64,000 nt of DNA from Streptomyces pilosus (GTDB lineage Bacteria > Actinomycetota > Actinomycetes > Streptomycetales > Streptomycetaceae). How positions within the stretch are numbered: the first letter of the stretch is position 1; the number at the start of each line of letters is the position of its first letter. A program made the position numbers and the translations under genes. The notes beneath the pieces were generated by a model. That model was not told the origin of the DNA and searched no databases. It worked only from the letters and a program-made list of their open reading frames with translations. This document shows positions 17,902 to 26,192 of the stretch, one piece after another. The stretch lies in NCBI RefSeq assembly GCF_014649835.1, contig NZ_BMTU01000004.1:434001-498000 (forward strand). The letters run 5' to 3'.

Positions 17902-18845
17902 CCGCGCAACCCAGGCTGAGCATCGGCCTGCCCGTGTACAACGGCGAGGAGTACCTCGCCGAGGCGTTCGACGCGCTGCTCGGACAGACCTACGAGGATT
18001 TCGAACTGGTCGTCTCCGACAACGCCTCGACGGACGGCACCCGGGACATCTGCCGCCGGTACGCGGCGAAGGACTCCCGCATCCGCTACCTCCGGCTGAC
18101 CCGCAACATCGGCGCCGCCCCGAACCACAATCACGTGTTCACCGAGTGCCGGGGCGAGCTGTTCAAGTGGGCCTCCCACGACGACCTGTACGCCCGGGAC
18201 CTGCTGAGGGCCTGCGTCGAGGCGCTGGACGAGCGGCCGGAGGTGATCCTCGCGCACAGCGGCCAGGCGGTCATCGACGGCGACGGCAAGGTGAAGGTCC
18301 CCTACGCGTACGGGCTCGCCACCGACTCCCCGCACGCGCCGGAACGCTTCCGCAGCCTGCTGTTCGAGCCCGGCGGCGACGACTTCTACGGCGTGATGCG
18401 GGCCGACGTGCTGCGCCGGGTGAAGCCGCACGACAGCTACCACCACGCGGACCGCACGTTCGTCGCCGAGATCACCCTGCACGGGCCCTTCCACCAGGTG
18501 CCGGAGCTGCTGTACTTCCGCCGCGACCACCCCACCCGCGCCGAGCGGGCGAACCCCTCCAAGCGCTCCCGGTGCGTCAACCTGGACCCGCGCCGGGCCG
18601 GGCCGCTGCACCCGACGCCCCGGCTGCTCGCCGAGTACGTGTGGGGCTTCGTCTCGGCGATCCGGCGGGCGCCGCTGTCCCCGGCCGACCGGCGCGCCTG
18701 CTACCGCCACCTGGCCGCCTGGATGACCTCCCGGGCCCGGCCGGGCTCCGGTGAACGGGTCGAGGACCGGGCCCCGGTCGACCCGGACCGGCTCACCGTC
18801 TCCGTCGACGCGCTCGTCGCCGGCCGGGAAGGACGGCGGGCGTGA
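17898..18845 (+). CDS. Glycosyltransferase family 2
   Basis: 315 aa with a GT-A start (LSIGLPVYNGEEYLAEAFDALLGQ region), SDNASTDGT, and an acidic metal-binding motif in the order His-Asp-Asp (SHDDLYA). A family of this type transfers one sugar from a nucleotide donor at the cytoplasmic face of the membrane. ATG 17898 overlaps the flippase stop, and a GGA-containing site lies upstream. The donor is unknown. Confidence 0.88.
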   Translation: MTAQPRLSIGLPVYNGEEYLAEAFDALLGQTYEDFELVVSDNASTDGTRDICRRYAAKDSRIRYLRLTRNIGAAPNHNHVFTECRGELFKWASHDDLYARDLLRACVEALDERPEVILAHSGQAVIDGDGKVKVPYAYGLATDSPHAPERFRSLLFEPGGDDFYGVMRADVLRRVKPHDSYHHADRTFVAEITLHGPFHQVPELLYFRRDHPTRAERANPSKRSRCVNLDPRRAGPLHPTPRLLAEYVWGFVSAIRRAPLSPADRRACYRHLAAWMTSRARPGSGERVEDRAPVDPDRLTVSVDALVAGREGRRA

Positions 18846-20056
18846 AACAGGTGCGCGTCGGGGTGTTCGGCCTGCTCGGCTCCGGCAACCTCGGCAACGA
18901 CGGGTCGCTGGAGGCCGTGCTCGGCCACCTCCGGCGCACCCGGCCCGAGGCGGTCGTGGACGCGCTGTGCGGCGGGCCCGAGGTCGTCACCGCCCGGTAC
19001 GGCATCCCCGCGACACGGCTGCACTGGTACCGCGGGGAGTACCGGACCGCGTCGCGGGCGGGCGCGATCGCGGGCAAGGGACTGGGCAAGCTCGTCGACG
19101 CGGTCCGCACCGCCGCCTGGGTGCGCCGGCACGACGTGGTGATCGTGCCGGGCATGGGCGTCCTGGAGGCCACGCTGCCGCTGCGGCCCTGGGGCTTCCC
19201 GTACGCGCTGTTCCTGCTCTGCGCGAGCGGCAGGGTGCTGGGCACGAAGGTGGCGCTGGTCGGTGTCGGGGCGGCCCCCATCGGCAGCCGGCCCACCCGG
19301 GCCCTGGTGCGCTGGTCGGCGCGGCTCGCCGCCCAGCGGTCGTACCGGGACACCCTGTCCCGTGACGCGATGCGGGCGATGGGTGTGGACACCACGCGCG
19401 ACGCGGTCCACCCCGACCTCGCGTTCGCCCTGCCGGCTCCGCCGGCCGGGGAGGGCCGGCGGCCGGGTCTGGTCTGCGTCGGCGTCATGGACTTCCACGG
19501 CGGCGACGACGACCGCGCCCGCGCCGGGGAGATCCACCGGCGCTACCTCGACGGGACCACCCGGTTCGTGCGCACGCTGGTCGAGGAGGGCAGACCGGTC
19601 CGGCTGCTCACCGGCGACGCCTGCGACGCGCGCGTCGTCGAAGCGATTCTCGACGCGGTGGACTCACCGCTGGTCACCGCCGCCGAAGCGACCTCGCTGA
19701 CCGAGCTGATGCGGGAGGCGGCGGCCGCCGACACCGTGGTGGCGACCCGCTATCACAACCTGGTCTGCGCCCTGAGGGCCGGAACGCCGACGCTCGCCCT
19801 GAGTTACGCGGCGAAGAGCGACGCCCTCATGTCCCGCATGGGCCTGGAGGCGTACTGCCATCCGGCCCGGGAGGTCGACACCGACCGGCTGCTGGAGCAG
19901 TTCCGGGAGCTGGAGAAGCACTCCGCCGAACTGCGGCGGACCCTGGCCGAGCGCGGCCGCGACACCACCGGGGAACTCGACCGCCGTCTCGCCGCGTTGA
20001 CGGCGGCCCTGTTCCCGGCCACCGACCCGACCCACGCCGTACGGGAGACACCTTGA
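18842..20056 (+). CDS. Polysaccharide pyruvyl transferase family protein
   Basis: 404 aa from GTG 18842. The N-terminus, GLLGSGNLGNDGSLEAVL, is the classic start of PS_pyruv_trans proteins. The C-terminal half has VATRYHNLVCALRAGTP followed by a conserved Ser/Lys region. Related enzymes (CsaB, WcaK, AmsJ) add pyruvate ketals from phosphoenolpyruvate to sugars of exopolysaccharides, giving the polymer negative charge. It overlaps both neighbours by 4 bp. Confidence 0.87.
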   Translation: MKQVRVGVFGLLGSGNLGNDGSLEAVLGHLRRTRPEAVVDALCGGPEVVTARYGIPATRLHWYRGEYRTASRAGAIAGKGLGKLVDAVRTAAWVRRHDVVIVPGMGVLEATLPLRPWGFPYALFLLCASGRVLGTKVALVGVGAAPIGSRPTRALVRWSARLAAQRSYRDTLSRDAMRAMGVDTTRDAVHPDLAFALPAPPAGEGRRPGLVCVGVMDFHGGDDDRARAGEIHRRYLDGTTRFVRTLVEEGRPVRLLTGDACDARVVEAILDAVDSPLVTAAEATSLTELMREAAAADTVVATRYHNLVCALRAGTPTLALSYAAKSDALMSRMGLEAYCHPAREVDTDRLLEQFRELEKHSAELRRTLAERGRDTTGELDRRLAALTAALFPATDPTHAVRETP

Positions 20057-20604
20057 AGGCGACCGAAGTCCCGGCGATCGCCGGCACGTACCTGTTCGAG
20101 CCGACACCGCACGGCGACGAACGCGGCTTCTTCTGCCGCACCTTCGACGCCGGCGTGGTCCGCTCGGTGGGCCTCGACCCGGACGCCTTCGTCCAGGACA
20201 GCCTGTCCCGCTCGGTGCGGGGCGTGCTGCGCGGCCTGCACCTGCGCTCCGGCGCCGGCGAGGCGAAACTCGTTCGCTGCTCGTACGGGAGGATCTTCGA
20301 CGTCGTCGTGGACCTGCGGCCGGACTCCCCCACCTATCTGGGCCTGGCCACGTTCGAGCTGTCCGGCGAGACCCAGGCGACCCTGTACGTTCCCGCGGGG
20401 TGCGCGCACGGCTTCCAGGCGCTCACGGACACCGCCGACACCTCCTACCGGATCGACCGGCCGCACGACCCGGCCGAGGACGTGACGATCGCCTTCGACG
20501 ACCCGGACCTCGCCATCGACTGGCCGCTGCCGGTCACCTCGATGTCCGAGCGGGACCGGCAGGCGCCGAGCCTCGCCGAGGTGCTGAAGCAGAGGGAGAA
20601 CTGA
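20053..20604 (+). CDS. dTDP-4-dehydrorhamnose 3,5-epimerase family protein (RmlC-like cupin)
   Basis: 183 aa from TTG 20053, overlapping the pyruvyltransferase stop (TTGA). Visible RmlC features are ERGFFCRTF, the catalytic-His motif VLRGLHLRS, FDVVVDLR, PAGCAHGFQAL and a DDPDL.IDWPL-type C-terminus. The usual GI-x-W segment is replaced by VTIAF, so it may be a sugar epimerase acting on a different 4-keto nucleotide sugar, for example the CDP-sugar built here. No rmlA, rmlB or rmlD genes accompany it. Confidence 0.83.
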   Translation: MKATEVPAIAGTYLFEPTPHGDERGFFCRTFDAGVVRSVGLDPDAFVQDSLSRSVRGVLRGLHLRSGAGEAKLVRCSYGRIFDVVVDLRPDSPTYLGLATFELSGETQATLYVPAGCAHGFQALTDTADTSYRIDRPHDPAEDVTIAFDDPDLAIDWPLPVTSMSERDRQAPSLAEVLKQREN

Positions 20605-20607
20605 GGC

Positions 20608-21933
20608 GTGACCACCGAGGAATTCCGCCTGCCCCGCTCGCGGGAGGCGAACGAACGCCTGCACGCCCTGATCCCCGGGGGCGCGCACACCTACGCCAAG
20701 GGCGACGACCAGTACCCCGAGGACCTGGCCCCGGTCATCAGCCACGGCCGCGGCGCCCACGTGTGGGACGTCGACGGCAACCGCTACGTCGAGTACGGCT
20801 CCGGCCTGCGCTCGGTCAGCCTCGGCCACGCCCACCCGCGCGTGCTGGAGGCGGTGCGGCGCGAACTGGACCGCGGCGGCAACTTCGTCCGCCCGTCCCT
20901 CCTGGAGGCCGAGGCCGCGGAACGCTTCCTGGCCACCGTGCCGACCGCCGAGATGGTGAAGTTCGCGAAGAACGGCTCCGACGCCACCACCGCCGCGGTG
21001 CGCCTGGCCCGCGCCGCCACCGGCCGCCCCCGGGTGGCCCTCTGCGCCGACCACCCGTTCTTCTCCGTCGACGACTGGTTCATCGGCACCACCCCGATGT
21101 CCGCGGGCATCCCGGCGGCGACCACCGACCTCACCGTGCGCTTCCCCTACGGCGACCTGGCCGCCACGGAGGAACTGCTCACCCGGTACGAGGGCGAGGT
21201 CGCGTGCCTGATCCTCGAACCCGCCACCCACACCGAGCCACCGCCCGGCTACCTCGCCGGCCTGCGCGCCCTGGCCGACCGGCACGGCTGCGTGCTGGTC
21301 TTCGACGAGATGATCACCGGTTTCCGCTGGTCCGAGGCGGGCGCCCAGGGCCTGTACGGCGTCGTCCCCGACCTCTCCACGTTCGGCAAGGCGCTGGGCA
21401 ACGGGTTCGCCGTCTCCGCGCTCGCCGGGCGCCGCGAGCTGATGGAGCGCGGGGGGCTGCGCCACTCCGGGGAGCGGGTGTTCCTGCTGTCCACCACGCA
21501 CGGTGCGGAGACGCACTCCCTGGCCGCCGCGATGGCCGTGCAGACCGCCTACGCCGAGGAGGGCGTCACCGCGCGGCTGCACGCCCTCGGCGAGCGGCTG
21601 GCCGCCGGGGTCCGGGAGGCCGCGGCCGCGATGGGCGTCGGCGACCACGTCGTCGTCCGGGGCCGGGCGAGCAACCTGGTCTTCGCCACCCTCGACGACG
21701 CCCGCCGCCCCTCGCAGGAGTACCGCACCCTGTTCCTGCGCCACCTCCTCACCGGCGGGGTACTCGCCCCCTCCTTCGTGGTGAGCGCCGCCCTCACCGA
21801 CGCCGACATCGACCACACCGTCGACGTGGTGGCCCAGGCGTGCGCGGTGTACCGCAAGGCCCTGGACGCGGGTGACCCGACACCGTGGCTGGGCGGACGC
21901 CCGGTGAAGCCGGTGTTCAGACGGCGGGCGTGA
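20608..21933 (+). CDS. Class III PLP-dependent aminotransferase (glutamate-1-semialdehyde aminomutase-like)
   Basis: 441 aa from GTG 20608, with a GAGG site. The fold type I aminotransferase residues are visible: Asp233 in FDEMITGF binds the pyridine nitrogen, and Lys261 in STFGKALGNGF should carry PLP. It resembles HemL-type aminomutases, but as the last gene of a polysaccharide operon it more likely aminates or transaminates a keto-sugar or small acid substituent. It ends 7 bp from the convergent PAP2 gene. Confidence 0.85.
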   Translation: MTTEEFRLPRSREANERLHALIPGGAHTYAKGDDQYPEDLAPVISHGRGAHVWDVDGNRYVEYGSGLRSVSLGHAHPRVLEAVRRELDRGGNFVRPSLLEAEAAERFLATVPTAEMVKFAKNGSDATTAAVRLARAATGRPRVALCADHPFFSVDDWFIGTTPMSAGIPAATTDLTVRFPYGDLAATEELLTRYEGEVACLILEPATHTEPPPGYLAGLRALADRHGCVLVFDEMITGFRWSEAGAQGLYGVVPDLSTFGKALGNGFAVSALAGRRELMERGGLRHSGERVFLLSTTHGAETHSLAAAMAVQTAYAEEGVTARLHALGERLAAGVREAAAAMGVGDHVVVRGRASNLVFATLDDARRPSQEYRTLFLRHLLTGGVLAPSFVVSAALTDADIDHTVDVVAQACAVYRKALDAGDPTPWLGGRPVKPVFRRRA

Positions 21934-21940
21934 CGCGACG

Positions 21941-22687
21941 TCAGGACGGTCTCGTCCGAACGGCGTCGACCACCCGGTCGACCAGCCACGCGGCCGCCGG
22001 TGTCACCGCCGACGCCGTGCACCAGCCGCCGAGGACATCGGTCGGGTAGTGCGCGCCCAGGGCCACCTGCGCCCAGCCCATGGCGGCGCCGGCGGCCAGG
22101 GCGGCGCCCAGCACCAGTGCCGTGCCGGCCGTCCTGCCGAGGCCGAGCCGGCCGGCCACGAGCAGCGCCGCGGTGAGGGCGAACGCGGTGAGGAAGGCGG
22201 TGTGCCCGCTCGGGTAGGACAGGTTGTCGTCGCCGTGGATGGTGCGTCCCACCAGTGGCTTGAGCAGCGTCGTCGCGGCCACGGCAAGCCCTGGGCCGGC
22301 CACGGCCAGCACCGCCGCGCGAGGCCACCGGAGCAGCAGACAGCCTGCCACGGCGGCGCCGACCAGCACCGCCGCACCCACCGGCTCCCCGAGGAAGTCG
22401 ACGGCCAGGGCGACCTTCCGCCACCACGGCCCCCCGCCTTCCGCCGCCGCGGACACCCGCGCGTCCACCGTGCCGGGCTCGCTGTCGCCCGCGTACAGGA
22501 TCCCGAGCAGGGCGACCAGGAGCGCGGCCGGCACCGCGCCCCACCCCAAGGGCCCTCGCAGCGGCGGGGACGGCAGTACGCGCCCCGACCGACCGGTCGC
22601 CCCGCCACCACGCACGCTTCGGCCGTCCGGTGCCGCGGCCGGGGCGGACGCCCCGCCACCCACCGCCGATCCCCTGCCGCGGCCCAT
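21941..22687 (-). CDS. PAP2-family phosphatase (membrane lipid phosphatase)
   Basis: About 248 aa with five to six hydrophobic segments. The PSGHTAF motif (motif 2) and AHYPTD (His-x3-Asp of motif 3) are present. Motif 1 is K-P-L-V-G-R-T. The Ser-Arg normally opening motif 3 is replaced by Ala-Gln (AQVALGAHYPTD), an unusual loss of a phosphate-binding residue. ATG 22687 is chosen because GGGGGAG lies just upstream, though the spacing is short; a GTG at 22726 is also possible. A role in recycling undecaprenyl pyrophosphate for the adjacent polysaccharide pathway is plausible. Confidence 0.78.
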   Translation of the reverse strand: MGRGRGSAVGGGASAPAAAPDGRSVRGGGATGRSGRVLPSPPLRGPLGWGAVPAALLVALLGILYAGDSEPGTVDARVSAAAEGGGPWWRKVALAVDFLGEPVGAAVLVGAAVAGCLLLRWPRAAVLAVAGPGLAVAATTLLKPLVGRTIHGDDNLSYPSGHTAFLTAFALTAALLVAGRLGLGRTAGTALVLGAALAAGAAMGWAQVALGAHYPTDVLGGWCTASAVTPAAAWLVDRVVDAVRTRPS

Positions 22688-22854
22688 AACTCCCCCGTAC
22701 GCCGCCCGACTTGGCCGGCCCGGCACGCGGGCCCGCTCCGGCCAGGCGATCGTACGTCACCGGCGCCGCCCGGAAATAAGCACATGATGCCCGCCGGTGC
22801 GCGGCCGTAGTGTGGTGACGACGGAGCGGACCCCACCTCACCAGGAGCCGGACG

Positions 22855-23508
22855 TTGACACCCGATCCCATGGCCCTTCACCCGCTGCCGGCCCACGACA
22901 GGGTGGTGTTCCTCAAACCCCTGGTCCGCTCCCCGAAGATCGTCGTCGGCGAGTACACGTACTACGACGACCCCGAAGCCGCCACCGACTTCGAGCACCG
23001 CAACGTGCTCTACGCCTACGGACCGGAGCGGCTCGTCATCGGCAGGTACTGCGCCATCGCCATGGGCACCCGGTTCCTGATGGCCGGGGCCGAACACCCG
23101 ACGATGGGCGCGTCCACCTTCCCGTTCACCATGTTCGGCGGCGAGTGGGCCGAGCGGACCCTCGACGTCGTCACCGGCATGCCCAGCCGGGGCGACACCG
23201 TCGTCGGCAACGACGTCTGGCTCGGCCACGGCGTCACCGTCATGCCGGGCGTACGCATCGGTGACGGCGCCATCGTCGCCGCCGGAGCGGTCGTCACCGC
23301 GGACGTCCCGCCCTACACGGTCGTCGGCGGCAACCCGGCCCGCCGGATCCGGCAGCGGTTCGACGACGCCGACGTCGACCGGCTTGTGAGGGCCGCCTGG
23401 TGGGACTGGCCGGCGGAGCTGGTCACGGAACACGCCCGCACCATCATGGCCGGCACCCCGGCCGACATCGCCCGCATCGCCGCCGACCACGGCCCGGGGA
23501 AGGCATGA
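22855..23508 (+). CDS. vat: Vat/CatB-type xenobiotic O-acetyltransferase (streptogramin A acetyltransferase-like)
   Basis: 217 aa from TTG 22855, with AGGAG 7 bp upstream. It is a left-handed beta-helix (hexapeptide) acetyltransferase: [18 protein letters not shown] is a typical repeat. His81 lies in GAEHPTMG just before STFPF, matching the catalytic His region of VatD. Enzymes of this group O-acetylate streptogramin A (virginiamycin M), chloramphenicol or other hydroxyl acceptors with acetyl-CoA. The stop overlaps the start of a virginiamycin B lyase gene (ATGA), which strengthens the streptogramin reading. Actual resistance is inferred. Confidence 0.83.
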   Translation: MTPDPMALHPLPAHDRVVFLKPLVRSPKIVVGEYTYYDDPEAATDFEHRNVLYAYGPERLVIGRYCAIAMGTRFLMAGAEHPTMGASTFPFTMFGGEWAERTLDVVTGMPSRGDTVVGNDVWLGHGVTVMPGVRIGDGAIVAAGAVVTADVPPYTVVGGNPARRIRQRFDDADVDRLVRAAWWDWPAELVTEHARTIMAGTPADIARIAADHGPGKA

Positions 23509-24401
23509 CGAACGTGTCGATCGAGGAACACCCGGTGGGTGGCGGCGGACCGTACGCGATCACCACCGGTCCGGACGGCGCCCTGTGGTACACCCTGGTC
23601 CACAGTGGCCGGATCGGCCGGCTCGTACCCGGCGGCGAACCGGACAGCCACCGGCTCGACCCTGACTGCGGGCCGACGGTCATCACCGACGGTCCGGACG
23701 GAGCCCTGTGGTTCACCGAGTACCGGGCCCACCGCATCGGCCGCATCACCACCGGGGGCGAGGTCACCGAACACCCCCTGCCCACCGCCGGGTGCGGACC
23801 GTTCGGCATCGCGGCAGGGCCCGACGGGGCGCTGTGGTTCACCGAGACCACCGCCGACCGCATCGGCCGCATCACCACCGGCGGTGAGGTCACCGAGTTC
23901 CCGCTCCCGGTCACCGGCACGTTCCCGTCCGCGATCACCGCGGGACCGGACGGCGCCCTGTGGTTCACCATGAACCAGGCCGACGCCGTGGGCCGGATCA
24001 CGACCGACGGCACCGTCACCGTCCACCCGCTGCCCACCCCGGGCTCGGCACCGGTCGGCATCACCCTCGGACCCGACGGTGCCCTCTGGTACGTCGCGAT
24101 CGCCGCCGGTCACATCGGCCGCGTCACCACCGACGGCGGGATCACGGAGTTCCCGCTGCCCGACCGCGCCGGACGGCCGCACGCCATCACCCCGGGCGCC
24201 GACGGTTCACTGTGGTTCACGGAGTGGGGCGGCAACCGTGTCGGCTCCATCACCACCGCAGGCGTGATCGCGGTGCACGACCTGCCCACGCCCGGCTCGG
24301 AGCCGCACGGCATCGCCCTCGGCCCCGACGGCGCCGTGTGGGCGGCACTGGAAACCGGCTCCCTCGCCCGCATCACCCCGGCACCCGCCGCCGCCCGGTG
24401 A
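23505..24401 (+). CDS. vgb: Virginiamycin B lyase-like (streptogramin B lyase)
   Basis: 298 aa, a seven-bladed beta-propeller with repeating [13 protein letters not shown] blades. The catalytic residues known in staphylococcal Vgb (His228, Glu268, His270) map by eye to His226, Glu266 and His268 here (RPHAIT and SEPHGI). This is an exact spacing match with a two-residue offset. The enzyme linearises type B streptogramins by elimination at the ester bond. Start codon overlaps the stop of the Vat-type gene, so the two are co-translated. The 3' end overlaps an antisense gene at 24207-24887. Confidence 0.86.
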   Translation: MTNVSIEEHPVGGGGPYAITTGPDGALWYTLVHSGRIGRLVPGGEPDSHRLDPDCGPTVITDGPDGALWFTEYRAHRIGRITTGGEVTEHPLPTAGCGPFGIAAGPDGALWFTETTADRIGRITTGGEVTEFPLPVTGTFPSAITAGPDGALWFTMNQADAVGRITTDGTVTVHPLPTPGSAPVGITLGPDGALWYVAIAAGHIGRVTTDGGITEFPLPDRAGRPHAITPGADGSLWFTEWGGNRVGSITTAGVIAVHDLPTPGSEPHGIALGPDGAVWAALETGSLARITPAPAAAR

Positions 24402-24887
24402 GCACTCCGCTCCGTACGCGTACTCCGCCCACACTGTCTTGCCCGGACCGTCGGGCCGTAGGTACCAGCCCCAGCGGGCGGCGAGCCCCGCGACGAGGAG
24501 CAGCCCCCGGCCGCCGGTGTTCTCCGCACCGGGGACGTGCAACTCCGCGGGGTCGGGCGGCGTGCGTTCGCTGCGGGTGTCGGTGACCTCGATCCTGGCC
24601 GTACGCGTGGGTGCGCACACGCGCAGGAGCAGGTGGAAGTCCCGGCCGGGGACCTGGCCGTGCCGTACGGCGTTGGCGGTCAACTCGCCGAGGACCAGCA
24701 CGATCTCCTCGTGCGGGCCGGTGCCGTACGGGATGCCCCAGGTGTCCAGCCGGTGCGCGGCCAGTCGGCGGGCGAGACGCGCGCCACGTGGGGTGGAGGT
24801 GAAACGCATCTCGAAGGTGTGCTCCGAGTCATCGGCGGGAGTCGTGGGCTGGGAGGTGCTGACGGTGCTGGGGAGTTGGTTCGTCAT
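24207..24887 (-). CDS. RsbW-like ATP-binding protein (anti-sigma factor type), with antisense-overlapping C-terminal extension
   Basis: 226 aa from ATG 24887. Residues about 20-150 form a GHKL ATPase domain: N box ELTANAVRHG, then ENTGGRGLLLVAGLA for the ATP lid. Streptomyces paralogues usually stop soon after this domain (about 140-150 aa). This one stays open for about 65 more residues with low complexity, running 195 bp antisense through the end of vgb. Either the tail is real or a stop has been lost. It is divergent from an XRE-DUF5753/DUF397 pair, the usual WhiJ/AbaA-type arrangement. Confidence 0.8.
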   Translation of the reverse strand: MTNQLPSTVSTSQPTTPADDSEHTFEMRFTSTPRGARLARRLAAHRLDTWGIPYGTGPHEEIVLVLGELTANAVRHGQVPGRDFHLLLRVCAPTRTARIEVTDTRSERTPPDPAELHVPGAENTGGRGLLLVAGLAARWGWYLRPDGPGKTVWAEYAYGAECSPGGGGCRGDAGEGAGFQCRPHGAVGAEGDAVRLRAGRGQVVHRDHACGGDGADTVAAPLREPQ

Positions 24888-25031
24888 GCCGCCAACGGTG
24901 CTCCCGGTCGCATAGCGTGACCAGTGGTGACTCAGCGACGCGGTCCGTTGTACGCGCGGCGGCGGTGCCGGTACGAGGCGTGCGGCGTGACGAGGCAGCC
25001 GGGGCGGCGTTGAGCCAGGGAGGCGATGGCG

Positions 25032-25901
25032 ATGAACGAAGATGTGGGCGAAGGGGCCGGAGCCGTGACGGCAGACGACGCGGAAGGGTCGACGGCGGAC
25101 ACGACCGGACAGGCTGTCGTCGTCGCGTTCGGGCAGACGATGAAGACGCTGCGGGTGCGGGCGGGTCTGGAGCGCGAGGAGTTCGGACGGCGGATCGGAT
25201 ACTCCGCGTCCACGATCGCGTCGTACGAGCAGGGGCGGCGGATCCCGTCGCCCAGGACCATCGAGCGGGCGGACGAGGTCCTGGACGCGGGCGGATTGCT
25301 GACCGTGTGGAAGGAGCAGGTGGAGCGGGCTCAGTATCCGGTGTTCTTCCAGGGGATGGCAGCCCTGGAGAAGGCGGCCATCGAGTTGCTTTCGTACGAC
25401 ACGCTGGTGGTCAAAGGCCTGCTTCAGACCGAGGAGTACATGAGGGCGGTGCTGGCCATGCGACGGCCGCCTCTGGACCAGGAGACGACCGAGCAGCGGG
25501 TTGCAGCACGGCTTGCTCGTCAGGACATCTTCGACCGGCAGTCTGCACCGCTGTTGAGCTTCGTGATGGACGAGTCGGTATTGCGGCGTCGGCTCGGCGG
25601 AACGGACGTGCTTCGTGGGCAGTTGGAGCACCTGTTGCTCATCGGCCAGAAGCAGAACGTCGAAATTCAGGTCATTCCTCTCGACTGCGAGGAGAGCGCA
25701 GGCGTGGACGGGCCGTTCACGGTCGTCACGCGTGACGACGGCAAGAAGTTCGCTTACACCGAAGCCCAGGGAGCAAGCACTCTTCAGACCGACCCGCAGC
25801 AGGCAGCGCTCGCTGCCGCCCGTTATGGGATTATCCGATCACAGGCTCTCACTCCGCGAGAGTCCCTGGAGTTCATCGAGAGGTTGCTGGGAGAGCTATG
25901 A
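25032..25901 (+). CDS. XRE-family regulator with DUF5753 (WhiJ/AbaA-type)
   Basis: 289 aa from ATG 25032 (GGGAGG 8 bp upstream; an in-frame ATG at 25026 is too close to that site). The helix-turn-helix is around residues 35-90 (MKTLRVRAGL, then RRIGYSASTIASYEQGRR). DUF5753 fills the rest, with PVFFQGMAALEKAA and DGPFTVVTRDDG patterns. Members are paralogous to WhiJ and act in developmental or antibiotic regulation together with a small DUF397 partner. That partner follows here with an ATGA overlap. Confidence 0.9.
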   Translation: MNEDVGEGAGAVTADDAEGSTADTTGQAVVVAFGQTMKTLRVRAGLEREEFGRRIGYSASTIASYEQGRRIPSPRTIERADEVLDAGGLLTVWKEQVERAQYPVFFQGMAALEKAAIELLSYDTLVVKGLLQTEEYMRAVLAMRRPPLDQETTEQRVAARLARQDIFDRQSAPLLSFVMDESVLRRRLGGTDVLRGQLEHLLLIGQKQNVEIQVIPLDCEESAGVDGPFTVVTRDDGKKFAYTEAQGASTLQTDPQQAALAAARYGIIRSQALTPRESLEFIERLLGEL

Positions 25902-26095
25902 ACACCGCTGAGTCCTCGGCCGTCGCGTCCGGCCTCGCCTGGTTCAAGAGCAGCTACAGCGGAGCGGAGGGCGGCGACTGCGTCGAGGTCGCCGCCAACA
26001 CGGGAGTCGTGCACATCCGGGACTCCAAGGCCGTGGCCGGACCCATCGTCCGCGTGTCACGTGAAGCGTGGGCCGGGTTCGTCAGGGAGGCCTGA
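25898..26095 (+). CDS. DUF397 domain protein (small WhiJ-partner)
   Basis: 65 aa, matching DUF397 along its full length: LAWFKSSYSGAEGGDCVEVA, then VHIRDSKAV and a C-terminal WAGFVREA. These small acidic proteins are encoded beside XRE-DUF5753 regulators and are thought to modulate them. Start overlaps the stop of the upstream gene, and a strong hairpin follows 17 bp after its stop. Confidence 0.92.
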   Translation: MNTAESSAVASGLAWFKSSYSGAEGGDCVEVAANTGVVHIRDSKAVAGPIVRVSREAWAGFVREA

Positions 26096-26112
26096 CAGTC
26101 ACGCGTAAAGCA

Positions 26113-26146
26113 AGAGCCCTGCCGTCCCCTCGGGCGGCAGGGCTCT
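26113..26146. terminator. Bidirectional intrinsic terminator
   Basis: A perfect 12-bp inverted repeat, AGAGCCCTGCCG and CGGCAGGGCTCT, around a 10-nt loop. It sits between the end of the DUF397 gene (+) and the end of the cyclase-like gene (-), so it can serve both. No long T run follows, as is common in Streptomyces. Confidence 0.85.
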
Positions 26147-26192
26147 CGCACACCCCTGCCTGAAGGCCATCCGCCCGGGTAGGACGACATCC

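Noticed and set aside
20053..20604. Evidence for a complete dTDP-rhamnose pathway
   Set aside because: Only the RmlC-like gene is present; no RmlA, RmlB or RmlD, and the cytidylyltransferase points to CDP-sugars instead.
19804..21816. 670-codon minus-strand frame opposite the aminotransferase
   Set aside because: No recognisable domain; the aminotransferase with its PLP lysine and RmlC-like gene on the plus strand account for the sequence.
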